Assembly: GCF_026460885.1 (NCBI RefSeq) | Contig: NZ_JAOVZW010000018.1 | Coordinates: 1-64,000, forward strand | Length of the DNA: 64,000 nt | Direction of reading: 5' to 3' | Origin: Chryseobacterium formosum | GTDB lineage: Bacteria; Bacteroidota; Bacteroidia; Flavobacteriales; Weeksellaceae | Shown here: positions 1 to 9,553 of the stretch, one piece after another | Position numbering within the stretch: position 1 is the stretch's first letter | How the letters are laid out: every line of letters starts with the position of its first letter | The notes under the pieces: model-generated | Databases searched by the model: none | What the model was told of the DNA's origin: nothing | The model's input: only the letters and a program-made list of their open reading frames with translations | Program-made: the position numbers and the translations under genes

Positions 1-21
1 GGCGGCACCTTTGGTGCCGCC
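1..21 (-). terminator. Probable terminator hairpin after ferritin
   Basis: A perfect 9-bp inverted repeat (GGCGGCACC / GGTGCCGCC) with a 3-base loop lies 28 bp past the ferritin stop codon. Any T-run that would follow on the minus strand falls outside the window, so the terminator role is inferred from the stem and its position. Confidence 0.6.
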
Positions 22-49
22 GAAACTTTATCATATTAATTAAAATAAC

Positions 50-559
50 TTACGCTGTTGCATCTGCTACAAAAACTCTTTTCGCCAGTTCCTGATCAAA
101 AAGATATAATGCAGAAGGATTATCGCAAACCATTTTAATTTTTGTCACATATTGAGAAGCACTTGCCTCTTCTTCCACTTGCTCATTGATAAACCACTGC
201 AAGAAGGAAGTCGTTGCAAAATCACCTTCGTCATTTGCATTTTTCACGATGTTGAAGATGCTTTTTGTTACTTTCTTTTCGTGTTCCAAAGCTTTTTCGA
301 AAATATCTACTGCGCTCTCAAATACATGAGGCGGCTGCGCAATTTCTCCAATAACAATTTGACCTCCTACATCATTTAAGTAATCAAACATTTTATCGGC
401 ATGCATCAATTCTTCTTTGCTCTGAACTCTGAAGTAATTGGCAATTCCGTCTAAATCTTTTGCCGAAAACCAAGCCGACATAGAAAGATAATATTGAGCC
501 GCATATTGCTCGTGTGCGATTTGTTCGTTTATTAACTGTGCAATTTTTTCACTTACCAT
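50..559 (-). CDS. ftnA: Ferritin (FtnA-type, non-heme)
   Basis: Cytoplasmic iron-storage protein that oxidises Fe(II) and stores it as a mineral core in a 24-mer shell. The 169-residue product is the usual bacterial ferritin length. Its ferroxidase residues fall at the same numbers as in E. coli FtnA: Glu17, Glu50, His53, Glu94, Gln127 and Glu130. The start at 559 was chosen because MVSEKIAQL is the family N-terminus; a longer reading frame to 673 would run through the promoter and the neighbouring terminator. No haem-ligand Met typical of bacterioferritin was noted. It appears monocistronic, with a -7 box at 577-584 and a terminator at 1-21. Confidence 0.95.
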   Translation of the reverse strand: MVSEKIAQLINEQIAHEQYAAQYYLSMSAWFSAKDLDGIANYFRVQSKEELMHADKMFDYLNDVGGQIVIGEIAQPPHVFESAVDIFEKALEHEKKVTKSIFNIVKNANDEGDFATTSFLQWFINEQVEEEASASQYVTKIKMVCDNPSALYLFDQELAKRVFVADATA

Positions 560-576
560 AATAAAAAATTTATACT

Positions 577-584
577 CAAATTTA
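577..584 (-). promoter_or_regulatory. Bacteroidota -7 promoter box for ferritin
   Basis: CAAATTTA on the plus strand reads TAAATTTG on the minus strand and matches the Bacteroidota -7 consensus TAnnTTTG, 17 bp before the ferritin ATG. No -33 TTG was found at the usual spacing. Confidence 0.5.
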
Positions 585-639
585 CGGATTATAAGGCGAA
601 TTGGAAAGTTTTCACAAAATTTAGATTTAGATTGAATAT

Positions 640-666
640 AAAAAAGGACAGAATTGCTTCTGTCCT
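640..666 (-). terminator. Intrinsic terminator of the Spy/CpxP-like gene
   Basis: A 9-bp perfect stem (AGGACAGAA / TTCTGTCCT, 4-base loop) is followed on the minus strand by six T residues (one from the stem) and an AT-rich tail. It sits about 40 bp beyond the stop codon at 706. Confidence 0.85.
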
Positions 667-705
667 CTAACATTAAAAATCAAAATTATAAACTTCTACA
701 TCAGC

Positions 706-1161
706 TTAGATTGAAGCTCCAGACTGAGGTTTCGCCATCATTTTTCTTTCACCTTTAAAACCTCTTTCTTTCATCGCAGCTTTTCTCTCTTCCATTTTTG
801 CTTTTCTTGAAGCCTGCCATTTATCATATTGTTCTGGAGACAAAATGCTTTTCATTTCGGCATCCATTTGTTGTCTTTTAGCTTTCATCTTCTCCATTCT
901 TGCCTGTCTTTCACCTTTGTTTTTTTCAAAGTTAGCTTTCATTTCAGCTTTTCGTTTTTCGTGCAGACCTTTTATTTTAGCAACCTGAGCTTCGTTCAGA
1001 TTTAAATCTTTTTGCATTTCAGCCATTTTTTCTTCATGCTTCTGCTCCATTTTTTTATGCATTTCCTCTCTGTTGATTTTTTTATCCTGAGGATTTACTT
1101 GCTGTGCCATTGCGAAACTTCCTGTTACGATAAACGCTGCGGCTAATACTAATTTTTTCAT
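706..1161 (-). CDS. Spy/CpxP-like periplasmic protein
   Basis: A 151-residue exported protein with a signal peptide ending around FAMAQQ (residues 1-20). The mature part is almost entirely charged helix, rich in Lys, Glu and Met. LNLNEAQVAKI (about residues 54-64) and ILSPEQYDKW (about 106-115) resemble the paired LTxxQ/LTPEQ motifs of Spy/CpxP-family periplasmic chaperones. Such proteins buffer envelope stress or metal stress in other bacteria; the role here is inferred from the fold pattern only. It has its own terminator and no obvious operon partner. An equivalent name for Bacteroidota members is DUF4890-like, which I cannot separate by eye. Confidence 0.75.
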   Translation of the reverse strand: MKKLVLAAAFIVTGSFAMAQQVNPQDKKINREEMHKKMEQKHEEKMAEMQKDLNLNEAQVAKIKGLHEKRKAEMKANFEKNKGERQARMEKMKAKRQQMDAEMKSILSPEQYDKWQASRKAKMEERKAAMKERGFKGERKMMAKPQSGASI

Positions 1162-1281
1162 GTGCTTAAATTAATTAATTGTTTGTTATATCTTTTTGAT
1201 ACTAAATTTCAGAAGAAGTTAAAAACGAAATTCATAAATATTGTTAAATTTTAATATTAAATATTTAAACATTTTTAAAAT

Positions 1282-1312
1282 AAAAAAGAGAGTAGATAAA
1301 AAATCTACTCTC
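1282..1312 (-). terminator. Intrinsic terminator of the secreted repeat protein
   Basis: A 10-bp stem (GAGAGTAGAT / ATCTACTCTC) with a 5-base loop is followed on the minus strand by TTTTTTA. It is placed about 30 bp after the stop codon of the gene ending at 1341. Confidence 0.85.
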
Positions 1313-1340
1313 AACACCACTCAAATATAATATATGAAAA

Positions 1341-2363
1341 CTAATTACTCACTAAATTCCCTCTAAAGCCAGAGCCTCTTCCTTCACCTCCTCTGCTTTC
1401 CTGTCTTGGAGAACTATTTTGTCTCGGGCTAAAACTTTCGTTTCTCGGTTGAGATCTGAATCCACCATTTCCGTTATTTCGAGGCGAACTGCTTTCTGAT
1501 CTTGGAGAAACCGTTCTTGGAGTTTCTGATCTGAAGCCGCCATTACCATTATTTCTCGGAGAACTGCTCTCAACTCTTGGACTTTCAGATCTGAAACCAC
1601 CGTTTCCTGAATTTCCTCTCACTCCATTGTTTCCGTTGTTATTTCTTACACCATTATCAGAATTTCTGAATCCACCATTACTTCCTCCTCTTACGCCACT
1701 TTCATTTCTTGCTCCTCCAGAATTATTATTTCTGAATCCTGAATTTCTCACCATATTTAAAGTTGGGTTATCATTTCCACGGAAACCGCTTCTTTCAACT
1801 TTATAGACATTGATGTTTACATTTCTATATCTCGGAGTTACTCTAAATCTAGGAACATAATGCGTTCTTCTATAATTTTGGAAATATACAACCGGGCTCG
1901 CTCCGTGATAATAATTATTCTGGAAAACCACAAAAACTCTTGGGCCTAAAATTCTTTCCATTGCATAAAATCTGTCGTAATACCATCTGTCTGGATTGTA
2001 ACGGTAGAAATTATTCCAAGTTGCAAAGTTTGAGTATAAATTATTCAGATACAAAATCTGATCAATTTGCCAACGGTTTAATCTGTTCTGAGCAAAGAAA
2101 CCGTTCCAGTTGATATTTATAATACTTTGTCTGTAATCGTTATAATAACTTTGGTAATAATCCTGAGGATAATAATCTTGAGGATAATTGTAGTAATAGT
2201 CATCCGGAAAATAATTCCTGTCATCTTCATCACTATAATATCCGTCGTTATTTCCGTAATAGCCGTCATTATAGCCACCGTTATTTGGATATTGCTGAGC
2301 AAAAGTTAAAGTTGCTAATCCAAGTGCAAATCCTATAAATATTTTTTTCATTTTTTTAATCAT
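1341..2363 (-). CDS. Secreted Arg/Gly/Asn/Ser-rich repeat protein, function unknown
   Basis: 340 residues with a signal peptide (cleavage near LTFAQQ). A Tyr/Asn/Asp-rich segment follows (about 22-85), then a middle region rich in aromatic residues that may be folded (about 85-195). The C-terminal tail (about 205-340) is low complexity, with repeated short units of the form GFR-S-E-x-PR and NNGNGG. I do not recognise the family. Two in-frame starts are possible: Met1 at 2363, or Met5 at 2351, which gives a more ordinary MKKIF signal peptide. The tail is rich in Arg and Gly and should be highly basic, so interaction with anionic envelope polymers or nucleic acid is conceivable, but that is a guess. 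Confidence 0.7.
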   Translation of the reverse strand: MIKKMKKIFIGFALGLATLTFAQQYPNNGGYNDGYYGNNDGYYSDEDDRNYFPDDYYYNYPQDYYPQDYYQSYYNDYRQSIININWNGFFAQNRLNRWQIDQILYLNNLYSNFATWNNFYRYNPDRWYYDRFYAMERILGPRVFVVFQNNYYHGASPVVYFQNYRRTHYVPRFRVTPRYRNVNINVYKVERSGFRGNDNPTLNMVRNSGFRNNNSGGARNESGVRGGSNGGFRNSDNGVRNNNGNNGVRGNSGNGGFRSESPRVESSSPRNNGNGGFRSETPRTVSPRSESSSPRNNGNGGFRSQPRNESFSPRQNSSPRQESRGGEGRGSGFRGNLVSN

Positions 2364-2410
2364 TAATTGGTTAAATAAGAATTCTCATTCTTGTCTTTTT
2401 GATATGAATA

Positions 2411-2445
2411 AAAAAAAGAAGTTAAATCCTCAGATAAAACTTCTT
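2411..2445 (-). terminator. Intrinsic terminator of malQ
   Basis: Arms AAGAAGTT (2416-2423) and AACTTCTT (2438-2445) form a stem that is followed on the minus strand by a run of T residues. It lies about 45 bp after the malQ stop. Confidence 0.75.
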
Positions 2446-2490
2446 CTTAAAATATTTTTAAACAATTGATTTTCAATTAAATAATTTTCA

Positions 2491-5139
2491 TCAATTTCGA
2501 CCACTGTCATTAATCCAAGTTGAAATTTTCTGGTTAAATTCTGAATTTTTCATTAAATTTTCTAAATTTAAGTGCATTCTGTATCGCCAATAGTGCGGAA
2601 ACTCTGCAGGATTGTTAATTCGTTCATTATCTATTTCAAGATTAACCAAATTTTCGTTAAGAGCAAAGAATTCCTGAATCGGGAAAATCGCCAACATAGC
2701 ATCGTTGTAAAGATGTTGCTTCATAATAATTTCCGCTAAATATGGACTCAAATCTTCCGGAGCTTTTCCTTGTTGATTTAATTGTTGATTAAAATAAGTC
2801 TGCGTTAATTGAGGATTTTCTTTCCACCATTGTCGAAGCGTCGAGCTGTCGTGAGAAGAACCCGTAACCACATTCAAATACTCTGCCTTTTTAGGATTGT
2901 AAAACTGAATATTTCCTGAAGGCATTCGCTGAACTTTCAAAGCAATGATTGCCAATTCATCCATCACTTCGGGAACACAATCGGGAACTAAACCTAAATC
3001 TTCACCGCAAATCAGCATATCTGTAGCATTCAAAATCACAGGAAGTTTCTCCATTGCATTTTCTTTCCATAAATAATCTTGTCTTTTGAAGAAATAATCC
3101 TGATAAAGCTCGTAAATCGACCTTTTCTCCCAGTCAGAAAGATATTGGTAAGATTCAGTTTTAAAAACATTGAATCTTGGATGGTACACGGTATCACCAT
3201 TTTTTTCTTCCGTTAAAAACAAAACATTGGCGCATAGTGAAATTAATTTCTCAGCTAAATCATCATTTGATTCTTTGAAATAATCTGAAATTTTTCTCTG
3301 CGTATTAAATTCTTCTTTAAAATGATATTTTCCGTCTGAATTTTTATTAATAAATTCTAATGCTTTGAAACTTTCTTCCCCAAAATATTTCCACAAAATC
3401 TCATCATTGATGAAAGGTGTACAATATCTTTCAAAATCAAAAGGAATATGTCTCGCTCTAAATTCATCCAAAACTACCGGAACTGCAGGGTAAAAATAAC
3501 CCAAAATTCCCTGAGTTGCAGAAATAGGCATTCTCCAGATTCTGAAAAAACCAAGAATATGATCAATTCTCATTGCATCAAAATATTTCTCCAATGCTTT
3601 GAATCGGTTTTTCCACCATTTATAATTGTCATTCTTCATTGCTTCCCAATTATACGTCGGGAATTCCCAGTTTTGTCCGATTTCCGTAAACTGATCTGGT
3701 GGAGCTCCTGCCTGAAAATCCATCCCGAATAATTCAGGTTCCGTCCAAGCTTCTACAGAATATCTATAAATTCCGATTGGTAAATCTCCTTTCAAAGAAA
3801 TTCCTAAACCATGAATATATTCTACCGCATCTTTTAGTTGCTTATTAAGTTGAAATTGCACCCAAGCATGGAGCATTGACGCATCATAATCTTTATTTTT
3901 AGCCGAGAAAAACGGAGTAATTTTTCCTGCAATGTATTTTTTATGGGTTTTCCAATTGTTGAAATTCGGAGTTTTATATTTATCTCTTAAAACACAAAAA
4001 GCTGAATAAGGTAGAAGCCATTCTTCGTTGTCTTTTAAGAATTTTTTGAAACTTCTGTCTTTGTAAATTTTCTCTTTTTCTACATTGAAAACAGCTTTCA
4101 GATATTTCCATTTTGAAGAAATTACCTTTTCATAATCAACTAATTCCAACGAATTTAATTCATTTTTCTCAGCTTGATATTCTTGAACTAAATCCTTCGG
4201 TAATTTAAAATCAAGATTTTCTATAGAGATATATTGTGGATGTAAAGCGTAAACAGAAACCGCTGCATAAGGATAAGAATCTGTCCAAGAATAATTTGCA
4301 GTTGTGTCATTTATTGGTAAAATCTGAATAATTCCCAACGAAGTTTGATTTGCCCAATCTGCCAGTTTTTTTAAATCTGAAAATTCACCTACGCCAAAAC
4401 CATTTTCGGTTCGTAAAGAGAAAACAGGAACTGCAACTCCTGCATCGTGATACATTTGATAAGATTTAAATCTAAAATAATGATCTGAAACAATCTGCAA
4501 GACATCATTTTGTGGATTGGGATGAGTTGATCTGTTTTCACCACTTTCAACATCAATTATTTTCTGCTGTTTTTTATCAAAAATTGCATATTTGTATTGA
4601 ATCAATTGAATTTCGGCAATTTCAACCGAAGCTTCCCAAATTCCGAAATCTGTCTGAGACAAATGAATTGAATTTTCATAGCTCCAATTTCCTAAAGAGG
4701 TAACATTTCCAATTAAGATAATTTCCCAATCCGGATTATAAACTGGTGCTTCAATTCTGAATAAATGAGTGTGCTTTTTTAGAACTAAAGTTTTTCGTGG
4801 ACTGAAATGATTAAGCTTATTTTTAAGAATTTTATTATTTAAATAATTTTCAGGAAAGTTTTTACTGTTCCATTCATCAAAAATTAAAAACTCTTTATAG
4901 TTGTGAGGAAAATTTAAATGATGCTGAACAAATTCTTCATGCAAGACATTTCCTTTTTCGTCTTTAAGCTGATATTGATAAGCAATTGATTTTGAAAAAA
5001 AATCTACTTCACATTTCCATAAGCCATTTTCGGCATGAAACATCATGTGATTTCGAATGGCAGAATCTTTTTCCTCAATGATCAATTCTAGTTTTTCGCC
5101 CGGCTTCGCATGATATTCTATATTAAAATATAATTTCAT
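2491..5139 (-). CDS. malQ: 4-alpha-glucanotransferase (amylomaltase) with N-terminal starch-binding domains
   Basis: Transfers alpha-1,4-glucan segments between maltodextrins in glycogen/maltose metabolism. At 882 residues it is far longer than E. coli MalQ and matches the DPE2-like architecture of Bacteroidota. Two CBM20-like starch-binding modules come first (about 1-110 and 120-220; the second contains NPDWEIILIGNVTSLGNW), then a GH77 barrel. The GH77 catalytic residues are visible: the nucleophile Asp in MRIDHILG (about 522), the acid/base Glu in ICGEDLGLVP (about 712) and the transition-state Asp in GSSHDSSTLRQWW (about 761). There is no signal peptide, so it is cytoplasmic. It is a single gene with its own terminator and no other glycogen genes adjacent. 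Confidence 0.95.
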   Translation of the reverse strand: MKLYFNIEYHAKPGEKLELIIEEKDSAIRNHMMFHAENGLWKCEVDFFSKSIAYQYQLKDEKGNVLHEEFVQHHLNFPHNYKEFLIFDEWNSKNFPENYLNNKILKNKLNHFSPRKTLVLKKHTHLFRIEAPVYNPDWEIILIGNVTSLGNWSYENSIHLSQTDFGIWEASVEIAEIQLIQYKYAIFDKKQQKIIDVESGENRSTHPNPQNDVLQIVSDHYFRFKSYQMYHDAGVAVPVFSLRTENGFGVGEFSDLKKLADWANQTSLGIIQILPINDTTANYSWTDSYPYAAVSVYALHPQYISIENLDFKLPKDLVQEYQAEKNELNSLELVDYEKVISSKWKYLKAVFNVEKEKIYKDRSFKKFLKDNEEWLLPYSAFCVLRDKYKTPNFNNWKTHKKYIAGKITPFFSAKNKDYDASMLHAWVQFQLNKQLKDAVEYIHGLGISLKGDLPIGIYRYSVEAWTEPELFGMDFQAGAPPDQFTEIGQNWEFPTYNWEAMKNDNYKWWKNRFKALEKYFDAMRIDHILGFFRIWRMPISATQGILGYFYPAVPVVLDEFRARHIPFDFERYCTPFINDEILWKYFGEESFKALEFINKNSDGKYHFKEEFNTQRKISDYFKESNDDLAEKLISLCANVLFLTEEKNGDTVYHPRFNVFKTESYQYLSDWEKRSIYELYQDYFFKRQDYLWKENAMEKLPVILNATDMLICGEDLGLVPDCVPEVMDELAIIALKVQRMPSGNIQFYNPKKAEYLNVVTGSSHDSSTLRQWWKENPQLTQTYFNQQLNQQGKAPEDLSPYLAEIIMKQHLYNDAMLAIFPIQEFFALNENLVNLEIDNERINNPAEFPHYWRYRMHLNLENLMKNSEFNQKISTWINDSGRN

Positions 5140-5210
5140 CTATGTATATTTTTCTTAAAAATACGTTTAAAAATTGAAAAACAAGTTGTTGCAACATCAA
5201 ATATTCATTA

Positions 5211-5240
5211 AAAAACCTCTTCTCAAAACTGAGAAAAGGT
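5211..5240 (-). terminator. Intrinsic terminator of the T9SS protein at 5266
   Basis: A ten-position stem with one mismatch (5215-5224 with 5231-5240) and a 6-base loop is followed on the minus strand by a T-run. It lies 26 bp after the stop codon. Confidence 0.8.
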
Positions 5241-5265
5241 CTTTAAATATTATAAAAAAGTAAAT

Positions 5266-6429
5266 TTATTTGGTAACCAAAATTTTCTTAGAAAGTAAAA
5301 TCTTACCAGATTCTTCTGCAATATTTACGATATAAGCTCCTGTCACAAGATTTCTAAGCTGAATCTGCTGATTAAGATTTCCGTCTTTAACCGATAAATT
5401 AGTTGTCATTACAGATTTCCCGGAAGCATCGAAAATATTCACTTTAATATTTCCTTTTACAGCTTTATCGTTCACATTTACAGTGATGTTTTGCTCGTCA
5501 ACTCTTGTAGGATAAACATCAATATTCGCCAATGCAGCTACAGCCGCAACTCTTTCATTTGCAAAATACTTACTTGCCAAATCGTAGATGTGAAGATTTT
5601 GTTCTCCCGGAAGCTGTTTAGCTTCTAAATTTTCAAGATTTAATTCATATAAAGCAGCTCCTTTTGCACTTGCAACTACTACTTTTCCTTTTGAATTTAC
5701 AGCCGCTCCGTTTACGGAATACGTTTCAGGCAAACCAGTGATTTTTCCGACAAATTTTGCGTTTAATTCTTTTGTTGAAACTTTAAACACATTTCCTGAA
5801 GTTGAAAAAACGAAGAAATTATTGTCTGCATCGGCAATCATATCGCCTCCAAAACCGCTTGACATTTCGGTAAACGAATTTTTACCATTTGAAGGATCAT
5901 CTTTAATCGTTCCAAGATCGTTTACAGCATATTGATTATTTTTCTTGGTGATTTGTAGGAATTGCGTTCCTGCATTGTTAATTGCATAAATATTTCCGTC
6001 GTAACCGGTTGTCATTCTCGTAATATGCGAATTGATATCACAAGATGTAACTCTCGCAACTGAATTTTCAACTAAAGTAATTTCTTTTGTTTTTTGATTT
6101 AAAACATAAATATTAGAAGAAAACATCGGCATATACACCAAATTATTTCCAGAGGAATCTAATGCTAAAGCCGCTAAAGTCATCGACTGAGCATGATTAT
6201 AAGTGTTTTTATCTTCGGTAACCGCAGTTTTTCTTTCCTGAGAAATAACTTTTGCTTCCGAAGAAACGCCGAAAATACTTTGCCCAGAAGTTCCATCCGA
6301 ATTCATTGCACGGAAGTCACTAAACTCAATTCTTGGAGAATCTTTTCCTGTCAATGCAAAAAAATCTTGTTGTGCGTTGATTGTATTTCCAAGTAATAAT
6401 AAGATAATAGGGAATAAATGTTTTTTCAT
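5266..6429 (-). CDS. Secreted T9SS-cargo protein, beta-propeller-like
   Basis: 387 residues. A signal peptide ends near NTINAQQ. The central part (about 60-290) consists of repeated beta-strand blades of the type YMPMFSSNIYVLN and GNIYAINNAGTQFLQI, suggesting a propeller of unknown function. The C-terminal 75 residues (roughly 310-387: KVNIFDASGKSV, then LVTGAYIVNI and a terminal KKILVTK) match the type A sorting domain that directs Bacteroidota proteins through T9SS. The protein is therefore expected on the cell surface or outside the cell. Its own terminator follows. Confidence 0.8.
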   Translation of the reverse strand: MKKHLFPIILLLLGNTINAQQDFFALTGKDSPRIEFSDFRAMNSDGTSGQSIFGVSSEAKVISQERKTAVTEDKNTYNHAQSMTLAALALDSSGNNLVYMPMFSSNIYVLNQKTKEITLVENSVARVTSCDINSHITRMTTGYDGNIYAINNAGTQFLQITKKNNQYAVNDLGTIKDDPSNGKNSFTEMSSGFGGDMIADADNNFFVFSTSGNVFKVSTKELNAKFVGKITGLPETYSVNGAAVNSKGKVVVASAKGAALYELNLENLEAKQLPGEQNLHIYDLASKYFANERVAAVAALANIDVYPTRVDEQNITVNVNDKAVKGNIKVNIFDASGKSVMTTNLSVKDGNLNQQIQLRNLVTGAYIVNIAEESGKILLSKKILVTK

Positions 6430-6493
6430 ATATCGATTTTTATTTGTAATGTTTTTGTTCTTACTAAGTTAAATAATTTTATTGAATAAGAAA

Positions 6494-6531
6494 ATAAAAA
6501 AACTCTCAAAACTTAAAGTAATGAGAGTTTT
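6494..6531 (-). terminator. Intrinsic terminator of the T9SS protein at 6596
   Basis: Arms AAAACTCTCA (6499-6508) and TGAGAGTTTT (6522-6531) form a 10-bp stem followed on the minus strand by a T-run. Confidence 0.85.
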
Positions 6532-6595
6532 GATTTTTAAATAAACTTAGAATTATATTTTATCGTTTCGCAGTATTTAACGTCAAAGAAAATAT

Positions 6596-7990
6596 TTATT
6601 CTTTAATGAATTTTCTATAGTGATAAATTCCCTGATGCAACACAGAAACCTGATAGACACCTTTGCTAAGCCAAGAGACATTTATTTTATTATCGTTACT
6701 TTTTCCTTGCCAAATTAATCTTCCTGAAAAATCCCAAATTGAGAAAGAATCTAACAATATTTTAGATTTAATATTTAAAAAATCACCTGTAGGAATAGGA
6801 TAAATACCAAAAATATCAGATTCACTTCCTGATCCTATCTGAGGACTTCCCGGAACGCCTGGAACACCGGGAGTTCCCGGATTTTGGGGACCTTGCGGAT
6901 CAATCGGTCTTCCATTTAATTTCACAATTCTCCAATAATCACTATCTCCACCCAAACCGTCCCAACCGAAAGCAAAAGTCATATCGATTCCTTTAGACTT
7001 TATAAACATTCTGCCTATATTATTAATAAGAACCCATGTAAGACCGCCATCAGTGCTATACTTTGACCCTCTTGAAGTTCCTGGGTTGAAGCTTCCCGAA
7101 ACAGCAATTAAAATATCGGTATTAGGTATTTTCTCTAAATAAGTTTGCCGACCAAATCCGGGATCACCAACGTATTGTTCCGTTAAGAAACCATCTGTAG
7201 TTTTATACAATTTTCCTGTATTATAATCAGTAAAATAGGCACTATTAGAATCAATCATTGCAAAATGCCCTAAGCTTTTAGCACCAAATTCATAATGAGA
7301 AGAATCGTAAGGCGATTGTGTTACCGACCATGTTGTACCTTGATTATTCGTTTTTATCATTTCACCATCGCTAGAGCCAAACCAAAAGGAATTTCCCAAA
7401 TCATCTTTTATATATCTAGGAATTTGATTAGGCCGTGAATTTGTCAATAAACTACCACCTTTCGCAATCCATGTAACTCCACCATCTATAGTTTTAAATA
7501 TTTCTATTTTTTTAGAACCATTACTACTATTATCTGGATAACAAACAGCAATTCCGACATTTGCATCCCAAAAATGAATATATGATAATAATGTAGAAAA
7601 ATCTTTTACAGCATTCCAAGTAGCACCTCCATTTACGGTTTTGTACAAACGTCCTCTTCCGATATTATTCTGATAAGATGCCGCTAAAAAAGCGACATTT
7701 TCCGAAACTGCAAAAAAATCTGTAACCCGAAAATTGTAATCATTATATTGAAATACAGTAGGTATTGCATTCCATGTATTTCCGCCATCTGTACTTTTTG
7801 AGTAAGCTACCCTTCCCATATCATTCCAAGAATTTGCCCAAATCACTTGGTCATTAACAATACTGTAATTAATAGAAATATTATTTACACCTGAAGGATA
7901 TACCGTGTTCATTTTCTGCCAACTAAATTGTGAAAACAAGAATAGATATGAAAAGAATAAGAGAATAAAAGAGAGTAGTTTTTTTATCAT
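6596..7990 (-). CDS. Secreted BNR/Asp-box propeller protein with T9SS sorting domain
   Basis: 464 residues. The signal peptide is hydrophobic with an Ser/Leu/Phe-rich core ending near LFLFSQ. Repeated S-x-D-G-G-x-T-W Asp-boxes occur (KSTDGGNTWNAI, KTVNGGATWNAV, KTIDGGVTWIAK, KYSTDGGLTWVL), as in sialidase/Ycf48-type propellers. A short Gly/Pro-rich linker (PGTPGVPGVPGSP, about residue 375-387) separates the propeller from a C-terminal T9SS type A sorting domain (IYPIPTGDFLNIKS to the end, HYRKFIKE). Asp-boxes are structural, so no enzymatic activity is implied. Like its neighbour at 5266 it is probably displayed on the surface or released. Confidence 0.8.
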   Translation of the reverse strand: MIKKLLSFILLFFSYLFLFSQFSWQKMNTVYPSGVNNISINYSIVNDQVIWANSWNDMGRVAYSKSTDGGNTWNAIPTVFQYNDYNFRVTDFFAVSENVAFLAASYQNNIGRGRLYKTVNGGATWNAVKDFSTLLSYIHFWDANVGIAVCYPDNSSNGSKKIEIFKTIDGGVTWIAKGGSLLTNSRPNQIPRYIKDDLGNSFWFGSSDGEMIKTNNQGTTWSVTQSPYDSSHYEFGAKSLGHFAMIDSNSAYFTDYNTGKLYKTTDGFLTEQYVGDPGFGRQTYLEKIPNTDILIAVSGSFNPGTSRGSKYSTDGGLTWVLINNIGRMFIKSKGIDMTFAFGWDGLGGDSDYWRIVKLNGRPIDPQGPQNPGTPGVPGVPGSPQIGSGSESDIFGIYPIPTGDFLNIKSKILLDSFSIWDFSGRLIWQGKSNDNKINVSWLSKGVYQVSVLHQGIYHYRKFIKE

Positions 7991-8027
7991 AGTTAATAGT
8001 TTTAATTGATGCTTCTCAAAGTTAATA

Positions 8028-8063
8028 AAAAAATCCCTTCCAAATGATAAATTTGAAAGGGAT
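8028..8063 (-). terminator. Intrinsic terminator of cysS
   Basis: A 12-bp stem with one mismatch (8033-8045 with 8051-8063) is followed on the minus strand by a run of T residues. It lies 23 bp past the cysS stop codon. Confidence 0.85.
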
Positions 8064-8086
8064 GTAAATATTAAATATTTAAAACT

Positions 8087-9553
8087 TTATGATATTGAGT
8101 ACGTTGTACCGTCTCTGCCGTCTTTTAGCTCAATTCCTTCTGCTAGAAGTTTATCTCTGATCTGGTCAGAAAGGTCAAAGTTTTTAGATTTTCTTGCTTG
8201 ATTTCTCAATTCAATTAAAACCTGTAATGTCTGATCTAATTTTTCGTTGTTATTTTCTTCGATATTCTGTAAACCTAAAACATCAAAAACAAACGCATTT
8301 AAAGTTGATTTTAAATCTTGCAAATCCTCTGCTGAAATGGTTTCTTTATTTTCTTTTAATTTAAAAATAAAACTAACCACTTCAAAAATATGTGAAATCA
8401 AAATCGGTGAATTGAAATCATCTGTCAATGCATCATAACATTTTTGTTTCCAACCTTTCAAATCAAATGACGATGAATCTGAAACCTGAAAATCAAAACT
8501 TGAAACAATTTTCAATGCTTCCATTAATCTGCTGAAACCTTTTTCACTTGCCAACATTGCGTCATTAGAAATATCTAAAACACTTCTGTAATGTGCCTGT
8601 AAAAAGCAAAAACGAACAATCGCAGGATTAAATGGTTTTTCAAAAAAATCATTCTCTCCAGAAACCAATTGTTTAGGTAAAATATAATTCCCTGTAGACT
8701 TGCTCATACGCTGAGAATTCATCGTCAACATGTTGGCGTGCATCCAGTAATTAACAGGTTCTACACCATTGCAAGCTTTCCCTTGTGCTATTTCACATTC
8801 GTGATGTGGGAATTTCAAATCCATTCCACCACCGTGAATGTCGAATTTATCGCCAAGATATTTTGTACTCATCGCAGTACATTCAAGATGCCATCCCGGG
8901 AAACCTTCCCCCCACGGAGAATTCCAACGCATAATGTGAGCTGGAGATGCTTTTTTCCAAAGTGCAAAATCCTGTGGATTTTTCTTTTCACCTTGTCCGT
9001 CAAGATCTCTTGTATTGGCAAAAAGCTCTTCGATATTACGTTTTGAAAGTTCACCGTAATTCAAGCCTCTTTTGTTATATTCTAAAACATCAAAATACAC
9101 CGAACCTTTGCTTTCGTAAGCAAAACCTTTCTCTATTAATTTTTGAGTCAGTTCAATTTGTTCAACAATGTGACCTGTGGCAGTCGGTTCTATATTTGGT
9201 GGAAGTAAATTAAACATATCCAAAACTTTATGAAAATCTACAGTGTACTTTTGTACGATTTCCATTGGTTCTAATTTTTCAAGACGTGTTTGCTTTACAA
9301 AACGGTCGTTATTTACGTCTCCGTCGTCGGTAAGGTGGCCTGCATCGGTAATATTTCTTACATATCTTACCTTGTAGCCTAAATGCATCAAACTTCTGTA
9401 GATAAAATCGAAGGAAAGAAATGTTCTCACATTCCCCAAATGTACGTTGCTGTAAACTGTCGGTCCACAAACGTACATTCCTACATTTTCGTCTAAAATT
9501 GGTTTGAATATTTCTTTTTCCGCTGTAAGCGAGTTGTATATTTTTAGTTGCAT
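8087..9553 (-). CDS. cysS: Cysteinyl-tRNA synthetase
   Basis: Class I aminoacyl-tRNA synthetase that charges tRNA-Cys in the cytoplasm. The first Zn-ligand Cys lies in MYVCGPTVY. The HIGH motif appears as VHLGN (in SNVHLGNVR), and the KMSKS loop as RMSKSTGN (about residue 281). The central [10 protein letters not shown] segment is also characteristic. At 488 residues it has normal length. The start at 9553 (MQLKIYNSL) was chosen over an upstream in-frame codon at 9613, because the extension is not conserved-looking and enters AT-rich repeated intergenic DNA. There are no operon partners. Confidence 0.97.
   Translation of the reverse strand: MQLKIYNSLTAEKEIFKPILDENVGMYVCGPTVYSNVHLGNVRTFLSFDFIYRSLMHLGYKVRYVRNITDAGHLTDDGDVNNDRFVKQTRLEKLEPMEIVQKYTVDFHKVLDMFNLLPPNIEPTATGHIVEQIELTQKLIEKGFAYESKGSVYFDVLEYNKRGLNYGELSKRNIEELFANTRDLDGQGEKKNPQDFALWKKASPAHIMRWNSPWGEGFPGWHLECTAMSTKYLGDKFDIHGGGMDLKFPHHECEIAQGKACNGVEPVNYWMHANMLTMNSQRMSKSTGNYILPKQLVSGENDFFEKPFNPAIVRFCFLQAHYRSVLDISNDAMLASEKGFSRLMEALKIVSSFDFQVSDSSSFDLKGWKQKCYDALTDDFNSPILISHIFEVVSFIFKLKENKETISAEDLQDLKSTLNAFVFDVLGLQNIEENNNEKLDQTLQVLIELRNQARKSKNFDLSDQIRDKLLAEGIELKDGRDGTTYSIS

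Noticed and set aside
2117..2309. Ile/Thr-rich frames on both strands in the Tyr/Asn-rich segment
   Set aside because: Frame shadows of the low-complexity N-terminal part of the protein at 1341-2363.
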